A DNA stretch of 64,000 nucleotides from an uncultured Flavonifractor sp. (GCA_947346365.1 CANAAV010000007.1:1-64000); one strand, 5' to 3'; shown: positions 43,537-52,240, counted from the first letter of the stretch. A program made the numbers and translations. The notes: generated from the letters alone by a model not told the origin.

Positions 43537-43854
43537 AGCACAATTGCCTTTCCTCGTTGATTATGTAGGATGCGGCCGCGTTTTCAGCCGGCCTGTCCCC
43601 AAAGGTCCGCTATCTTTACCACCCTATGCGCGCCCGCGCCATACATACCGCCGATGCGGCTCGGCCGCCGGAATTCTATTATAAGACAAGCACGCAAAAT
43701 ATAAAAGCCGCTTTTTATAAAATTTCCCCGCTCCCCCGTCTCACTTCGGAAAAGGCGGAATGCTCCGCTCTTTTCCTGGAAAAATTTGAGGGTTGCGCTG
43801 ACAGGGGAAAAGCGGTTACAATTTGGTTACAAAAAGTGAAAGGATGTGACAGCC
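43537..43854. other. Intergenic region before the first SleB-type gene
   Basis: A 318-bp gap between divergent genes. It contains the promoter at 43793-43822 and the block ATTTGGTTACAAAAAGTGAAAGG (about 43821-43843), partly shared with the second SleB-type gene. Nothing else is recognised. Confidence 0.5.
43793..43822 (+). promoter_or_regulatory. Promoter of SleB-type gene 1
   Basis: -35 TTGCGC (43793-43798), 18 bp, -10 TACAAT (43817-43822). Confidence 0.5.
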
Positions 43855-44661
43855 ATGCGTACCAAATGGCTGATCGCCGCAGCGCTGGCCGCGGCGGTTT
43901 TGTCCGGCGCGCCGGCCGCCGCAGCCCAGCTGACAGTGGACGGCGCGATATTGGACCAGGCAGACAGCTACATTTATGAGAACACCACCTATGTCCCCCT
44001 GCGGGCGGTGGCGGAAGCCCTCCGCCCTGACGCGTCAATTGTCTGGGAGGACGGGCAGGCGGTCGTCCGGGCGGAGGGCCTCTCCCTAAGCGCACAGCCG
44101 GGGGCCGTGTACATACAGGCCAACGGCCGGGCCCTCTATGTACCCGACGCGGTGCAATCCCCCCAGGGGTCCACCTATCTTCCGGTGCGGGTTTTGGCCG
44201 CAGCGCTGGACGCTCAGGTCCACTGGGAACCTGCCACAGGGGCTGTGTCCATTACCGGCGGCAGCGGCTCCATCGTTCCCGCCGAACTCCACTACGACGA
44301 GCAGGATCTCTATTGGCTCTCCCGCATTATTTCCGCTGAGAGCAAGGGAGAGCCCCTGTTGGGGCAAATCGCCGTAGGAAATGTGATTCTCAACCGGGTA
44401 GCCTGCGCAGATTTTCCCGACAGCGTCTATGAGGTTATTTTTGACCAGCGCTGGGGCGGGCAGTTTTCACCCGTACGCAATGGGACCATCTATGATACGC
44501 CCAGTGAAAGCAGCCTATTGGCCGCCAAGCTCTGTTTAGAGGGGGCCAATACGGCGGGGGACAGCCTGTATTTTCTGGCTCCCGAGCTGGCGGGAAACTT
44601 CTGGACCATGGAACAGCGCTCCTATGTAACCACCATCGGCAGCCACTGGTTTTACCGGTAG
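43855..44661 (+). CDS. Secreted SleB-type cell wall hydrolase, copy 1
   Basis: 268 aa from the ATG at 43855. A Sec signal peptide (MRTKWLIAAALAAAVLSGAP..AAA, cut about residue 23) precedes a copper-amine-oxidase-N-like domain (about 25-135: YIYENTTYVPLRAVAEALRPD and STYLPVRVLAAALDAQVHWE), used by many clostridial exoproteins for wall binding. The C-terminal SleB/hydrolase_2 domain includes LYWLSRIISAESKGEPLLGQ with the catalytic Glu and IAVGNVILNRV. It would cleave peptidoglycan, possibly spore cortex. A paralogue follows at 44991. Confidence 0.88.
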   Translation: MRTKWLIAAALAAAVLSGAPAAAAQLTVDGAILDQADSYIYENTTYVPLRAVAEALRPDASIVWEDGQAVVRAEGLSLSAQPGAVYIQANGRALYVPDAVQSPQGSTYLPVRVLAAALDAQVHWEPATGAVSITGGSGSIVPAELHYDEQDLYWLSRIISAESKGEPLLGQIAVGNVILNRVACADFPDSVYEVIFDQRWGGQFSPVRNGTIYDTPSESSLLAAKLCLEGANTAGDSLYFLAPELAGNFWTMEQRSYVTTIGSHWFYR

Positions 44662-44716
44662 CGCCAGCTGATACATAGAGTCGGCGAAGTCAATTCAAAA
44701 CCCATTATCTCCAAAA

Positions 44717-44756
44717 AACTGTGGCGGCCTTTTAACGGCCCCACAGTTTTTTCACG
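44717..44756 (+). terminator. Terminator of SleB-type gene 1
   Basis: AAAAAACTGTGG ... GGCC / GGCC ... CCACAGTTTTTT, a two-part stem ending in a T-run. The remaining gap to 44990 holds only the next promoter. Confidence 0.85.
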
Positions 44757-44905
44757 CCTGGGCAGCGGTATAGACGGGAAAATCTCCCGCCTGTTTGCAT
44801 GTCCATTTTGTCAACTTCTGTCGGAATTATCAACACTCCGCGTTTTATTTATCTCTCTATTCCGTTGCGCTGCAACAGTTTATGTCTGTTCGACAAAAGT
44901 TTTGG

Positions 44906-44934
44906 TTGACATATTGTTTGTTCTTGGCTACAAT
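44906..44934 (+). promoter_or_regulatory. Promoter of SleB-type gene 2
   Basis: Perfect -35 TTGACA (44906-44911), 17 bp, -10 TACAAT (44929-44934). Confidence 0.7.
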
Positions 44935-44990
44935 ATAATGACAAACCAATGAATAATTGGTTACAAAAAGTTACAGGAGGTCTTTTACGC

Positions 44991-45806
44991 ATGAGAAGAC
45001 GTGCCATTTGTGCGGCCCTCTGTCTGGCTGTGTGCACAGCGCTCAGCACACCGGCAGAGGCTGCGGAAAGTGGCGTCAGCTTCGTCATTGACGGGGCTGT
45101 GATAGAGAAAGAGATTACCACTCAAACGGTAAACCAGACAATTTATGTGTCCTATTGGCCCATTGTACAGGCGCTCTATCCCGACGCCTGCGCCGTGTGG
45201 GCCAATCGCCGGGCTGAGATCAGGGCCCAGGGGCTTGACCTTTTCATCAAGCCGGAGACCCAATATATCATAGCCAACGGCCGTTACCTGTATGTCCCGG
45301 AAGGAGTTAAATGCCAGGGCAACAGCATCATGGCGCCTGTGCGCACGCTGGCTCGGGCCCTGGGCGCCGCCGTCAGCTGGGATGGGCGCACATCCACTGT
45401 GTCCATCACATCCGGCAGCGGACCGATCGCTCCGGCCGGACAGGCCTATGCGCCAAACACTCTCTACTGGCTTTCCCGCATCATTCAGGCGGAGAGCGGC
45501 AACCAGCCCCTTCAAGGGAAAATCGCCGTAGGCAACGTGGTGCTCAACCGGGTGGAAAGCCCGCGCTTTCCCAATACGGTGTACGACGTAGTTTTTCAGC
45601 GCAATCAGTTTACCCCCGCGATGACGGGAAGTATCTACTGCACCCCCAGCGCCGAGAGCGTGATTGCCGCCAAGCTCTGCCTCGACGGGGCCAACACGGC
45701 GGGCGGCGCGCTGTATTTTGTCAATCCCCGCGCTACGCCGGGCAGCTGGGCTGAGCGCAACCGGCCCTATGTAGCCACCATTGGAGCCCACGCATTTTTT
45801 TCTTAA
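44991..45806 (+). CDS. Secreted SleB-type cell wall hydrolase, copy 2
   Basis: 271 aa from the ATG at 44991 (CAGGAGG upstream). Signal peptide MRRRAICAALCLAVCTAL..AEA, cut about residue 24; the same copper-amine-oxidase-N-like repeat region (QTIYVSYWPIVQALYPDACA, MAPVRTLARALGAAVSWD) and SleB domain (LYWLSRIIQAESGNQPLQGK, IAVGNVVLNRV) as the preceding gene. The two are roughly half identical by eye. The 5' leaders also share ATTGGTTACAAAAAGT, so this is a tandem duplication that includes the leader. Likely a peptidoglycan or cortex hydrolase. Confidence 0.88.
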   Translation: MRRRAICAALCLAVCTALSTPAEAAESGVSFVIDGAVIEKEITTQTVNQTIYVSYWPIVQALYPDACAVWANRRAEIRAQGLDLFIKPETQYIIANGRYLYVPEGVKCQGNSIMAPVRTLARALGAAVSWDGRTSTVSITSGSGPIAPAGQAYAPNTLYWLSRIIQAESGNQPLQGKIAVGNVVLNRVESPRFPNTVYDVVFQRNQFTPAMTGSIYCTPSAESVIAAKLCLDGANTAGGALYFVNPRATPGSWAERNRPYVATIGAHAFFS

Positions 45807-45816
45807 AGCACTGCTT

Positions 45817-45855
45817 TGCGGGCGGAAGGGAGCGGCCCTTCCGCCCGCATTTTGC
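45817..45855 (+). terminator. Terminator of SleB-type gene 2
   Basis: GCGGGCGGAAGG / CCTTCCGCCCGC stem followed by ATTTTG. Confidence 0.8.
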
Positions 45856-45905
45856 GCAAAGCGCAGAAATCTGCCCTGTAAACGGCGGAAAATTCGCAAA
45901 ATGCC

Positions 45906-46064
45906 TTGACTTTCCTCTTCCCGGTTGATATACTATCAAAGCCGCTTTGAATGGGCCAATCAAGCAAGAGAATCCCAGTCCGCCCGCTGTGCACCTGCTC
46001 ACGGGCGCTGCGCGCTTCTCTTCGCCCCCGACAGCGAGCCCGTTATAAAGGAGTTGAAACATAG
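45906..46064 (+). promoter_or_regulatory. Promoter and leader of the rplU operon
   Basis: -35 TTGACT (45906-45911), 17 bp, -10 TATACT (45929-45934), then a leader of about 120 nt to the L21 start. Firmicutes L21 genes commonly have a structured autoregulatory leader; this one is the right place and size (for example GGGCG / CGCCC segments around 46003-46030), but I did not confirm the fold. Confidence 0.55.
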
Positions 46065-46376
46065 ATGCACGCAATCATTGAGACCGGCGGCAAGCAGTAC
46101 AAGGTGGCCGAGGGCGATACCCTCTTTATTGAGAAGCTGCCTGTAGAGGCCGGCAGCGCCGTGACCTTTGACAAGGTCCTGGCTGTCATTGACGGGGAGA
46201 AGGCCACTTTTGGGGCCCCCGTGGTAGAGGGCGCCAAGGTAGACGCCACCGTGGCCAAGAACGGCAAGGGCAAGAAGATCATCGTCTTCAAGTATAAGCC
46301 GAAGAAGGGTTACCGCCGCAAGCAGGGCCACCGTCAGCCCTATACCAAGGTAACCATCGGCAAGATCTCCGTGTAA
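46065..46376 (+). CDS. rplU: 50S ribosomal protein L21
   Basis: 103 aa. [18 protein letters not shown] and the C-terminal [19 protein letters not shown] are diagnostic. It binds 23S rRNA in the large subunit. Its stop overlaps the start of the protease gene by one base (TAATGA). First gene of rplU-prp-rpmA. Upstream AAAGGAG. Confidence 0.98.
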   Translation: MHAIIETGGKQYKVAEGDTLFIEKLPVEAGSAVTFDKVLAVIDGEKATFGAPVVEGAKVDATVAKNGKGKKIIVFKYKPKKGYRRKQGHRQPYTKVTIGKISV

Positions 46377-46708
46377 TGACTACGGTGTCCTTCCACATGG
46401 AGGGGGAGCGCATTACAGGCTTTCGTGTGCGCGGACACAGCGGCTGGGCCGAAGCGGGCTCCGACGTGGTGTGCGCGGCGGTCACCAGCGCCGTGCGCCT
46501 GACCGAGTGCGCCGTCAACGACGTGCTGGGCCTGGGTGCGGCGGTGAAGCTCCGGGAGAAGGACGCGTCTCTCTCCCTCAAGCTCCCCGGCGGGCTGGGG
46601 GACGCCAACGAGCGGTTTTGTCAAAACCTTTTGGCCGCTCTGATGGTCTATCTGACCCAGCTCCAGGAGGAGTATCCCGGTTATATTTTCATAGAGGAGG
46701 CCGAGTAG
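46376..46708 (+). CDS. prp: Ribosomal-processing cysteine protease Prp
   Basis: 110 aa. VRGHSGWAEAGSDVVCAAVTS carries the catalytic His (HSG) and Cys (VVCAAVT) of the Prp family (formerly DUF464/YsxB). It removes the N-terminal extension of L27 before assembly, and its substrate is encoded immediately downstream. Confidence 0.95.
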   Translation: MTTVSFHMEGERITGFRVRGHSGWAEAGSDVVCAAVTSAVRLTECAVNDVLGLGAAVKLREKDASLSLKLPGGLGDANERFCQNLLAALMVYLTQLQEEYPGYIFIEEAE

Positions 46709-46753
46709 GCCCCCTCCCACAGCAGATATACACGTGTTTGGAGGTGTAATACG

Positions 46754-47038
46754 ATGCTGAATATCGGTCTTCAGTTTTTCGCCCATAAAAAGGGCGTGGG
46801 TTCCACCCGCAACGGCCGCGATTCCGAGGCCAAGCGCCTGGGCGTGAAGCGGGGGGACGGCCAGTTTGTTCTGGCCGGCAACATTCTGGTCCGCCAGCGG
46901 GGCACCCATATCCATCCCGGCGTCAACGTGGGCAAGGGCAGCGACGACACCCTGTTCGCCCTCAAGAGCGGCAAGGTGAAGTTTGAGCGCCTGGGCAAGG
47001 ACCGCAAGCAGGTCTCTATTGTGGAGATCGCGGAGTAA
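46754..47038 (+). CDS. rpmA: 50S ribosomal protein L27 with cleavable N-terminal extension
   Basis: 94 aa. The mature protein begins [16 protein letters not shown]; it is preceded by MLNIGLQFF, the Firmicutes-type extension cut after the double Phe by Prp. The mature N-terminus reaches the peptidyl-transferase centre. TTTGGAGGTG precedes the ATG. A strong terminator follows. Confidence 0.98.
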   Translation: MLNIGLQFFAHKKGVGSTRNGRDSEAKRLGVKRGDGQFVLAGNILVRQRGTHIHPGVNVGKGSDDTLFALKSGKVKFERLGKDRKQVSIVEIAE

Positions 47039-47051
47039 TTGGGCATACGAG

Positions 47052-47090
47052 AGGTCCCGAACGTTTTGCCGTTCGGGACCTTCTTTTTCT
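47052..47090 (+). terminator. Terminator between rpmA and obgE
   Basis: GGTCCCGAACG / CGTTCGGGACC stem followed by TTCTTTTTCTG. obgE starts 20 bp later with no separate promoter seen, so read-through is expected. Confidence 0.9.
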
Positions 47091-47106
47091 GAAAAGGAGA
47101 ACAGCT

Positions 47107-48387
47107 ATGGCAGCACCCTTTGTAGACACCGCCCGCATCACTGTCAAGTCCGGCAATGGCGGCAGCGGCGCAGTGTCCTTTCACCGGGAAAAATATATTG
47201 CCGCCGGAGGGCCGGACGGCGGCGACGGCGGCCGGGGCGGAGACGTGGTTCTGGAGATTAACGACCATATGTCCACCCTGATGGACTTCCGCTACAAGCG
47301 CAAATACACGGCGGACAGCGGGATGGACGGGCAGGGCAAGCGCTGCTCCGGCAAGGACGGGGCGGATCTGGTGATCCGGGTGCCCCGGGGCACTGTGGTC
47401 CGGGATGCGGAGAGCGGCGAGATCATCTGCGACATGTCCCAGTGTGAGCGCTTCGTACTGGCCCGGGGAGGCAACGGGGGCTGGGGCAACAAGCATTTCG
47501 CCACTCCCACCCGGCAAGTCCCCCGTTTTGCCAAGGCCGGACTGCCGGGGCAGACCCGCGACGTGGTGCTGGAGCTGAAGCTGCTGGCGGATGTGGGGCT
47601 GGTGGGTTTTCCCAACGTGGGCAAGTCCACCCTCCTCTCAGTGGTGAGCAAGGCTCAGCCCAAGATTGCCAATTACCATTTTACCACTCTGTTCCCCAAC
47701 CTGGGGGTAGTCTACGTGGACGAGGGGGTCTCCTTCGTCCTAGCGGACATCCCCGGCATCATTGAGGGGGCCAGCCAGGGGGCGGGTCTGGGGCACGACT
47801 TTTTGCGACACATCGACCGCTGCCGGCTGCTGATCCACGTGGTGGATGTCTCCGGCTGCGAGGGCCGGGATCCGGTGGAGGATTTCAAGGCCATCCATGA
47901 GGAGCTCAAGCAGTATTCGCCCGATCTGGCGGGCCGCCCTATGCTGGTGGCAGGCAATAAAGCGGATATCGCCCAGGACCGCACCGGACTGGAAGCGCTG
48001 AAGGCCCATGCGGAGCGTCTCGGCCTGCCCTTTTATGAGATCTCCGCCGCCGCTCAGCAGGGTACCCGGGCGCTGATGTATGCCGCCGCCCAGGCTCTGG
48101 AGCATCTGCCCCCTATCACGGTGTACGAGCCCACTTATGTCCAGCGCCCGCCGGAGGTGGACCTGTCCGAGCCCATGACAATCACCCACGAGGACGATCT
48201 GTGGATCGTCGAGGGCGCCGCGCTCCAGCGGCTGATGTCCAACGTCAATTTTGGGGACTACGAATCCCGCAATTGGTTTGATAAAATGCTGCGCCAGTCC
48301 GGCCTCTTCGACCGGCTGGAGGAGATGGGGATTAAGGACGGGGACACGGTATCCCTGTATAACCTGGAGTTTGAATACCAGCGCTGA
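47107..48387 (+). CDS. obgE: GTPase ObgE/CgtA
   Basis: 426 aa. An Obg glycine-rich fold (GNGGSGAVSFHREKYIAAGG onwards, residues 17-158), a G domain with GFPNVGKSTL (P-loop, about 168), DIPGI (G3) and NKADI (G4), and a C-terminal OCT domain ending LYNLEFEYQR. Essential GTPase in 50S assembly and stress/sporulation control. Usual location after rpmA. Confidence 0.97.
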   Translation: MAAPFVDTARITVKSGNGGSGAVSFHREKYIAAGGPDGGDGGRGGDVVLEINDHMSTLMDFRYKRKYTADSGMDGQGKRCSGKDGADLVIRVPRGTVVRDAESGEIICDMSQCERFVLARGGNGGWGNKHFATPTRQVPRFAKAGLPGQTRDVVLELKLLADVGLVGFPNVGKSTLLSVVSKAQPKIANYHFTTLFPNLGVVYVDEGVSFVLADIPGIIEGASQGAGLGHDFLRHIDRCRLLIHVVDVSGCEGRDPVEDFKAIHEELKQYSPDLAGRPMLVAGNKADIAQDRTGLEALKAHAERLGLPFYEISAAAQQGTRALMYAAAQALEHLPPITVYEPTYVQRPPEVDLSEPMTITHEDDLWIVEGAALQRLMSNVNFGDYESRNWFDKMLRQSGLFDRLEEMGIKDGDTVSLYNLEFEYQR

Positions 48388-48456
48388 CGCGTCTGCCGCA
48401 GGCGGCCTGGCTTCGCTCTTTCCATCTTTCCCTATCCCGCAAAACACGCAAAACCA

Positions 48457-48494
48457 CGGCCCGCGCTGTACGGTACAGCGCGGGCCGTTTATCC
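48457..48494. terminator. Bidirectional terminator
   Basis: CGGCCCGCGCTGTAC / GTACAGCGCGGGCCG stem, then TTTATC on the plus strand, between the convergent obgE and citrate synthase genes. Confidence 0.85.
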
Positions 48495-48500
48495 TGTCTA

Positions 48501-49874
48501 TCAGCCGCCGGAGCGCTCCCCCATGGGCACGTACTCCCGGTGCTTCCCGACATACTTGTAAGCCGGGCGGATAATCTTGCTCATATTAATCAGCTCTTCC
48601 ATCCGGTGGGCGCTCCAGCCCGCGCTGCGGGCCATGGCAAAGATGGGGGTATAGAGCTCTAACGGCAGGTCCAGCATGTGGTAGACAAACCCCGAATAAA
48701 AGTCCACATTAGCCGACACACCCTTATACATGGTCCGTTCTCCGGAAATAATCTCCGGTCCCAGGCGCTCCACCAGGGAATACAGTTCGTATTCCTCGTT
48801 GCGCCCCTTCTCGCGGGAAAGTTTTTCCACAAAAGAGCGCAGGACATTGGCGCGGGGATCCGAGAGAGAGTAAACCGCGTGGCCCATGCCGTAAATCAGC
48901 CCCGCCTTGTCAAAGGCCCGCTTATCCAGCAGAGCCTGGAGATAGTGACGGACCTCGTCCTCGTCCTTCCAGTCGTGGACCTGCTCCTTCATATCCTCAA
49001 ACATCTGGATAACCTTGATATTTGCGCCGCCGTGCTTGGGTCCCTTCAGGGACGCCAAAGCAGCCGCCATGCAGGAATACGTGTCTGTGCCCGAGGAGGT
49101 GACCACATGGGTGGTAAAGGTGGAATTGTTGCCGCCGCCGTGCTCGGCGTGAAGAATCAGGCAGATATCCAGCACATGGGCCTCCCAAAAAGAGTAGGAG
49201 GAGTCCGAGCGCAGCAGGGAGAGAATATTTTCCGCCGTGGACAGCTCCGCCTGGGGAGCGTGGATGTACAGGGAGCTGCCGCTTTTATAGGTGAACGCCT
49301 GGTAGCCGTAAACTGCCAGCACGGGGAACAGCGCAATCATCTGCACACACTGGCGCATCACGTTGGGCAGCGAGATATCGTCGGCCCGCTCGTCATAGCA
49401 GGCCAGGTTGAGCACACTGCGGGCCAGGGAATTCATAATGTCCTGGCTGGGCGCTTTTAAAATCACGTCCCGAACAAAATTGTTGGGCAGAGAGCGGTAA
49501 TAGGCCAGCTGCCGCTGAAACTCAGCCAGCTCTCCGGCGCTGGGCAGGCAGCCCAGCAGCAGCAGGTACGCGGTCTCCTCAAAGCCAAAGCGCCCCTCCT
49601 TCAGGGCGCCGCCTACCAGCTGTTCCACGTCTATCCCCCGGTAGTAGAGCTTGCCCTCGCAGGGGACCTCCACTGCGTCCACCACGCGCTTGGCTACAAT
49701 GTCCGACACCTCTGTCAGCCCCGCCAGAACACCCTTCCCGTTTAAGTCCCGCAGCCCCCGTTTTACATCGTACGTTACGTAGTCCTCCGGGTCAATGCCG
49801 CTGTTTCTTAGCACCTGCCGCGCAAGGTTCTCGATCTCCGGTGTAATGTCAAAATAGTTTGGATTGCTCGCCAT
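48501..49874 (-). CDS. Citrate/2-methylcitrate synthase, copy 2
   Basis: 457 aa. The same family type as the 31571 gene: RGIDVEQLVGG, LHAEHGGGNNSTF and YGMGHAVYSLSDPRAN (catalytic His residues), and the C-terminal GWSAHRMEELINMSKIIRPAYK. The two paralogues are similar throughout and differ mainly at the N-terminus and tail (NMSKIIRP against QPSNRIIRP). One may be a Re-face-independent citrate synthase and the other a 2-methylcitrate or stage-specific enzyme; this cannot be settled by eye. GGAGGT lies before the ATG at 49874. Confidence 0.92.
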   Translation of the reverse strand: MASNPNYFDITPEIENLARQVLRNSGIDPEDYVTYDVKRGLRDLNGKGVLAGLTEVSDIVAKRVVDAVEVPCEGKLYYRGIDVEQLVGGALKEGRFGFEETAYLLLLGCLPSAGELAEFQRQLAYYRSLPNNFVRDVILKAPSQDIMNSLARSVLNLACYDERADDISLPNVMRQCVQMIALFPVLAVYGYQAFTYKSGSSLYIHAPQAELSTAENILSLLRSDSSYSFWEAHVLDICLILHAEHGGGNNSTFTTHVVTSSGTDTYSCMAAALASLKGPKHGGANIKVIQMFEDMKEQVHDWKDEDEVRHYLQALLDKRAFDKAGLIYGMGHAVYSLSDPRANVLRSFVEKLSREKGRNEEYELYSLVERLGPEIISGERTMYKGVSANVDFYSGFVYHMLDLPLELYTPIFAMARSAGWSAHRMEELINMSKIIRPAYKYVGKHREYVPMGERSGG

Positions 49875-49995
49875 TGAAGACCTCCCATTCCAGTTTGCTT
49901 CCGCGTTTTACGGAATATCGTTAACGTCTTAACCATTAAGATAGCATAAAAGTATGTACAAATCGTGAATCCGGCAAAAATTCCCCCAAAAAAGG

Positions 49996-50025
49996 GAAAG
50001 ACTGCGGATAATGCCCGCAGTCTCC
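49996..50025 (-). terminator. Terminator of corA
   Basis: GACTGCGG / CCGCAGTC stem followed on the minus strand by TTTCCCTTTTTTGG. Confidence 0.75.
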
Positions 50026-50036
50026 GCCCAAAAGGG

Positions 50037-50960
50037 TCAAAACAGATCTCTGCGCTTCAAAATAACGGCCACCAAGAGGATGGCCAGTCCCGCCGCTACC
50101 AGCGGGAACCACCAGAACTGGTCGAAAGGCAGCCCCGCCACATTCATCCCATAGAAGCCGAAAATGATATTGGGGATGGTCAGCAGGATGGTGATAGAGG
50201 TGAGAACCTTCATGATCACATTCAGATTGTTGGAAATCACCGAGGCAAAGGCATCCATCATGCCGGAAATAATCGAAGAGTAGATGTTCGCCATTTCAAT
50301 GGCCTGGCGCACCTCAATCAGCACATCCTCCAGCAGGTCGTGGTCCTCCTCATAGAGGGTGACGATGCGCCCGCGCAGAATCTTCTCCAGGGTGACCTCG
50401 TTGGCCTTCAGGGAGGTATTGAAATAGACCAGGGATTTTTCCAGGTCCAGCAGCTGGATAAGCTCTTTGTTCCGCTGGGATTTGTAGAGCTGCCGCTCCA
50501 TATAGTTATAAATTTTGTCAATCTGCTTTAAGTACTGCAAATAGCGCTTGGCCACCTGGAGCAGCATATACAGAATAAAACTGGTGCGTTTTTGGGTCTC
50601 CGCCCCCCGGACCAGGCCGTCCTGCATATCCTTTAGAATAGAGGACTCCTTCAGGCAGACGGTGATGATGTGCTTCTCCGTCACGATGATGCCCAGCGGC
50701 AGGGTCGAGTAAACTACCGCGTCGTCCTTCTCCACGGAGGGCAGGTCGATGATGATGAGGGTCTGTCCGTCCTCGGTGTCAATGCGGGAGGTTTCCTCTT
50801 CATCCAGGGCGGCCCGCAGAAAGGCCGGCTCCACACCCAGGGTTGCGGCGGCGGTGGTCAGCTCGTCCTCGCTGGGGTAGGTGAGATTCACCCAGCAGCC
50901 GTCCTGAATTGCCTCTAGCTTGGTCATTTTCCCGTCAATGGTCTTGTGGATGCTCAGCAA
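50037..50960 (-). CDS. corA: CorA family divalent metal transporter
   Basis: About 307 aa from a TTG at 50960 (GGGAAAGG 10 nt upstream); the ATG at 50927 is an alternative, and the open frame to 51056 has no family features before residue 30. A large cytoplasmic funnel domain is followed by two C-terminal membrane helices, the first ending in the signature GFYGMNVAG, and a basic tail LKRRDLF. Imports Mg2+ or Co2+ as a pentamer. No M-box riboswitch was found upstream. Confidence 0.9.
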   Translation of the reverse strand: MLSIHKTIDGKMTKLEAIQDGCWVNLTYPSEDELTTAAATLGVEPAFLRAALDEEETSRIDTEDGQTLIIIDLPSVEKDDAVVYSTLPLGIIVTEKHIITVCLKESSILKDMQDGLVRGAETQKRTSFILYMLLQVAKRYLQYLKQIDKIYNYMERQLYKSQRNKELIQLLDLEKSLVYFNTSLKANEVTLEKILRGRIVTLYEEDHDLLEDVLIEVRQAIEMANIYSSIISGMMDAFASVISNNLNVIMKVLTSITILLTIPNIIFGFYGMNVAGLPFDQFWWFPLVAAGLAILLVAVILKRRDLF

Positions 50961-51474
50961 AAAAATCACGCCTTTCCCGGCGCGGGGCCCAAAAGGGTAC
51001 AAAAAACCGCGCGCCGTTGTGTCATTGCGCCCCAGCGGAGAGGCGCTCCTCTCCACACGGGTGCGGCGGCGACACCGGCGCGCGGACAGGCGGCATTATA
51101 CCGCCCAGCCACGGAGCGGATGCGCCGCACTGGTTAAACAGCATTCTCGACTCAAAGGGTCGCTGCTCACGGCACATATCACTCCTTTATCCATTCAGAT
51201 AAAACCGCCCCGTCCCAGCCGGAGCGGCAGCGGTTGTTCCTTTTTATTATAAGCCCGTCCCATTCGAATTGCAAGAAAAACCTTCTCAAGTTCCCATGGA
51301 AATCCTGGGCAGGCGTTCCTGATTTCCACCTCTCCGGGGCACCCGGCATGCGGGCGTTTTTACCGGCGGTGAGAACCGCGGCGCACGCCTTTCCCTCACA
51401 TCCCTCGCCTGCACGGCGCATCCCGTGCAGGCAAGCGGCCGCAATTGGAGGCGGAAAAACCGGGAGGAGTCCAA
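50961..51474. other. Intergenic region upstream of corA, one doubtful small ORF
   Basis: About 510 bp without a firm gene. A 51-codon frame on the minus strand (51177-51022, starting MCREQRPFESRML) has AAAGGAG four bases before its ATG and is Cys/Pro-rich, but the composition suggests repeated intergenic DNA rather than a protein. The rest is GC-rich and featureless to me. Confidence 0.3.
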
Positions 51475-51506
51475 AAGAAAAGACCGCCTTTGGCGGTCTT
51501 TTCTTT
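51475..51506 (-). terminator. Terminator of tRNA-Gly
   Basis: AAAAGACCGCC / GGCGGTCTTTT stem just after the tRNA on the minus strand, ending in TTTTCTTTT. Confidence 0.85.
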
Positions 51507-51582
51507 TGGAGCAGGTGACGAGGCTCGAACTCGCTACCTCCACCTTGGCAAGGTGGCGCTCTACCAGATGAGCTACACCTGC
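51507..51582 (-). tRNA. tRNA-Gly (GCC)
   Basis: Cloverleaf on the minus strand: acceptor GCAGGTG / CACCTGC, D arm GCTC...GAGC, anticodon arm CCACCTTGCCAAGGTGG with anticodon GCC, T arm GCGAGTTCGAGCCTCGT, encoded TCCA end at 51510-51507. Confidence 0.95.
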
Positions 51583-51596
51583 AAGTGACGATATAT

Positions 51597-51625
51597 ATTA
51601 TAGCGAATCTACCTGCCGATGTCAA
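51597..51625 (-). promoter_or_regulatory. Consensus promoter of tRNA-Gly
   Basis: Minus strand TTGACA (51625-51620), 17 bp, TATAAT (51602-51597), 15 bp upstream of the tRNA. Confidence 0.85.
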
Positions 51626-51938
51626 GTGTCATTTTCCGCTTTTCTGGGCCCCTATCCGCCGCTGCCTTTCCCAGCGGATTCGCCCGGTAAAAGCTTCAAT
51701 TTCTTCGTCTGTTTATACAAAATAAAATTCTCTATTCTGGGCAAAACATAGAATATTAAATTTTTCAGTTTTTTTGTCGCAAAACGCGCGCCAATCAGAT
51801 ATGATTAGTACAGGAAAGATCTGTCCCTCCGCCCCAGCCCGAAAAAAGCGCCTTCCTCATCCTACATAAACGGGAAAGCACGCTTTCCCGTCCTAAAACG
51901 GAAAAGCGTGCTGGTGGGGAAGGTTTTGGAGGCGGAGC
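51626..51938. other. AT-rich intergenic region with alternative hairpins
   Basis: No gene seen. At 51866-51915 overlapping inverted repeats occur: ACGGGAAAGC / GCTTTCCCGT, and AGCACGCTTT / AAAGCGTGCT, which are mutually exclusive. They probably terminate the small gene at 51939 on the minus strand. Confidence 0.5.
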
Positions 51939-52163
51939 TTACCGGGAAAACTGCTGCGCCTGATAGGCGCTGCGCTTGAGCTGCTCGTACTCTTCAGAAT
52001 TCCGGAAATAGCTGGCAGTACCGGCGCTGCGGTAAAGCGCCTTGTACAGGGCGGGAGGGAGTTGTTTCCTGCTGTGGGAAACTTTGATAACCGCTGCCGT
52101 CTGCTCCGGCGCGGCGGCCGCCCTGGTTGCAGGCGGCACTGTCATGGGTTGCATTTTAGTCAT
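51939..52163 (-). CDS. Hypothetical 74-aa protein beside the RADAR-like cassette
   Basis: Not recognised. Basic, Ala/Gln-rich, no membrane segment; MTKMQPMTVPPATRAAAAPE then a helical half with SRKQLPPALYKALYRSAG and several Tyr/Arg. Real by context: TAGGAGGGA six bases before the ATG and a good promoter at 52212-52240. Divergent from the ATPase gene at 52550. Confidence 0.6.
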   Translation of the reverse strand: MTKMQPMTVPPATRAAAAPEQTAAVIKVSHSRKQLPPALYKALYRSAGTASYFRNSEEYEQLKRSAYQAQQFSR

Positions 52164-52211
52164 TCATATATTCCCTCCTATGGCGCGGCAACGCGCCAAA
52201 TTACGTTCAAC

Positions 52212-52240
52212 AGCATACCATACCATACGGTTTTTGTCAA
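52212..52240 (-). promoter_or_regulatory. Promoter of the 74-aa gene
   Basis: Minus strand TTGACA (52240-52235), 17 bp, TATGCT (52217-52212). Confidence 0.65.

Noticed and set aside
50961..51250. M-box magnesium riboswitch upstream of corA
   Set aside because: I looked on the minus strand for the conserved M-box blocks and found none; no terminator precedes corA.
51179..51625. 148-codon minus-strand frame across tRNA-Gly
   Set aside because: It runs through the tRNA gene and its terminator and has no ribosome site or domain.
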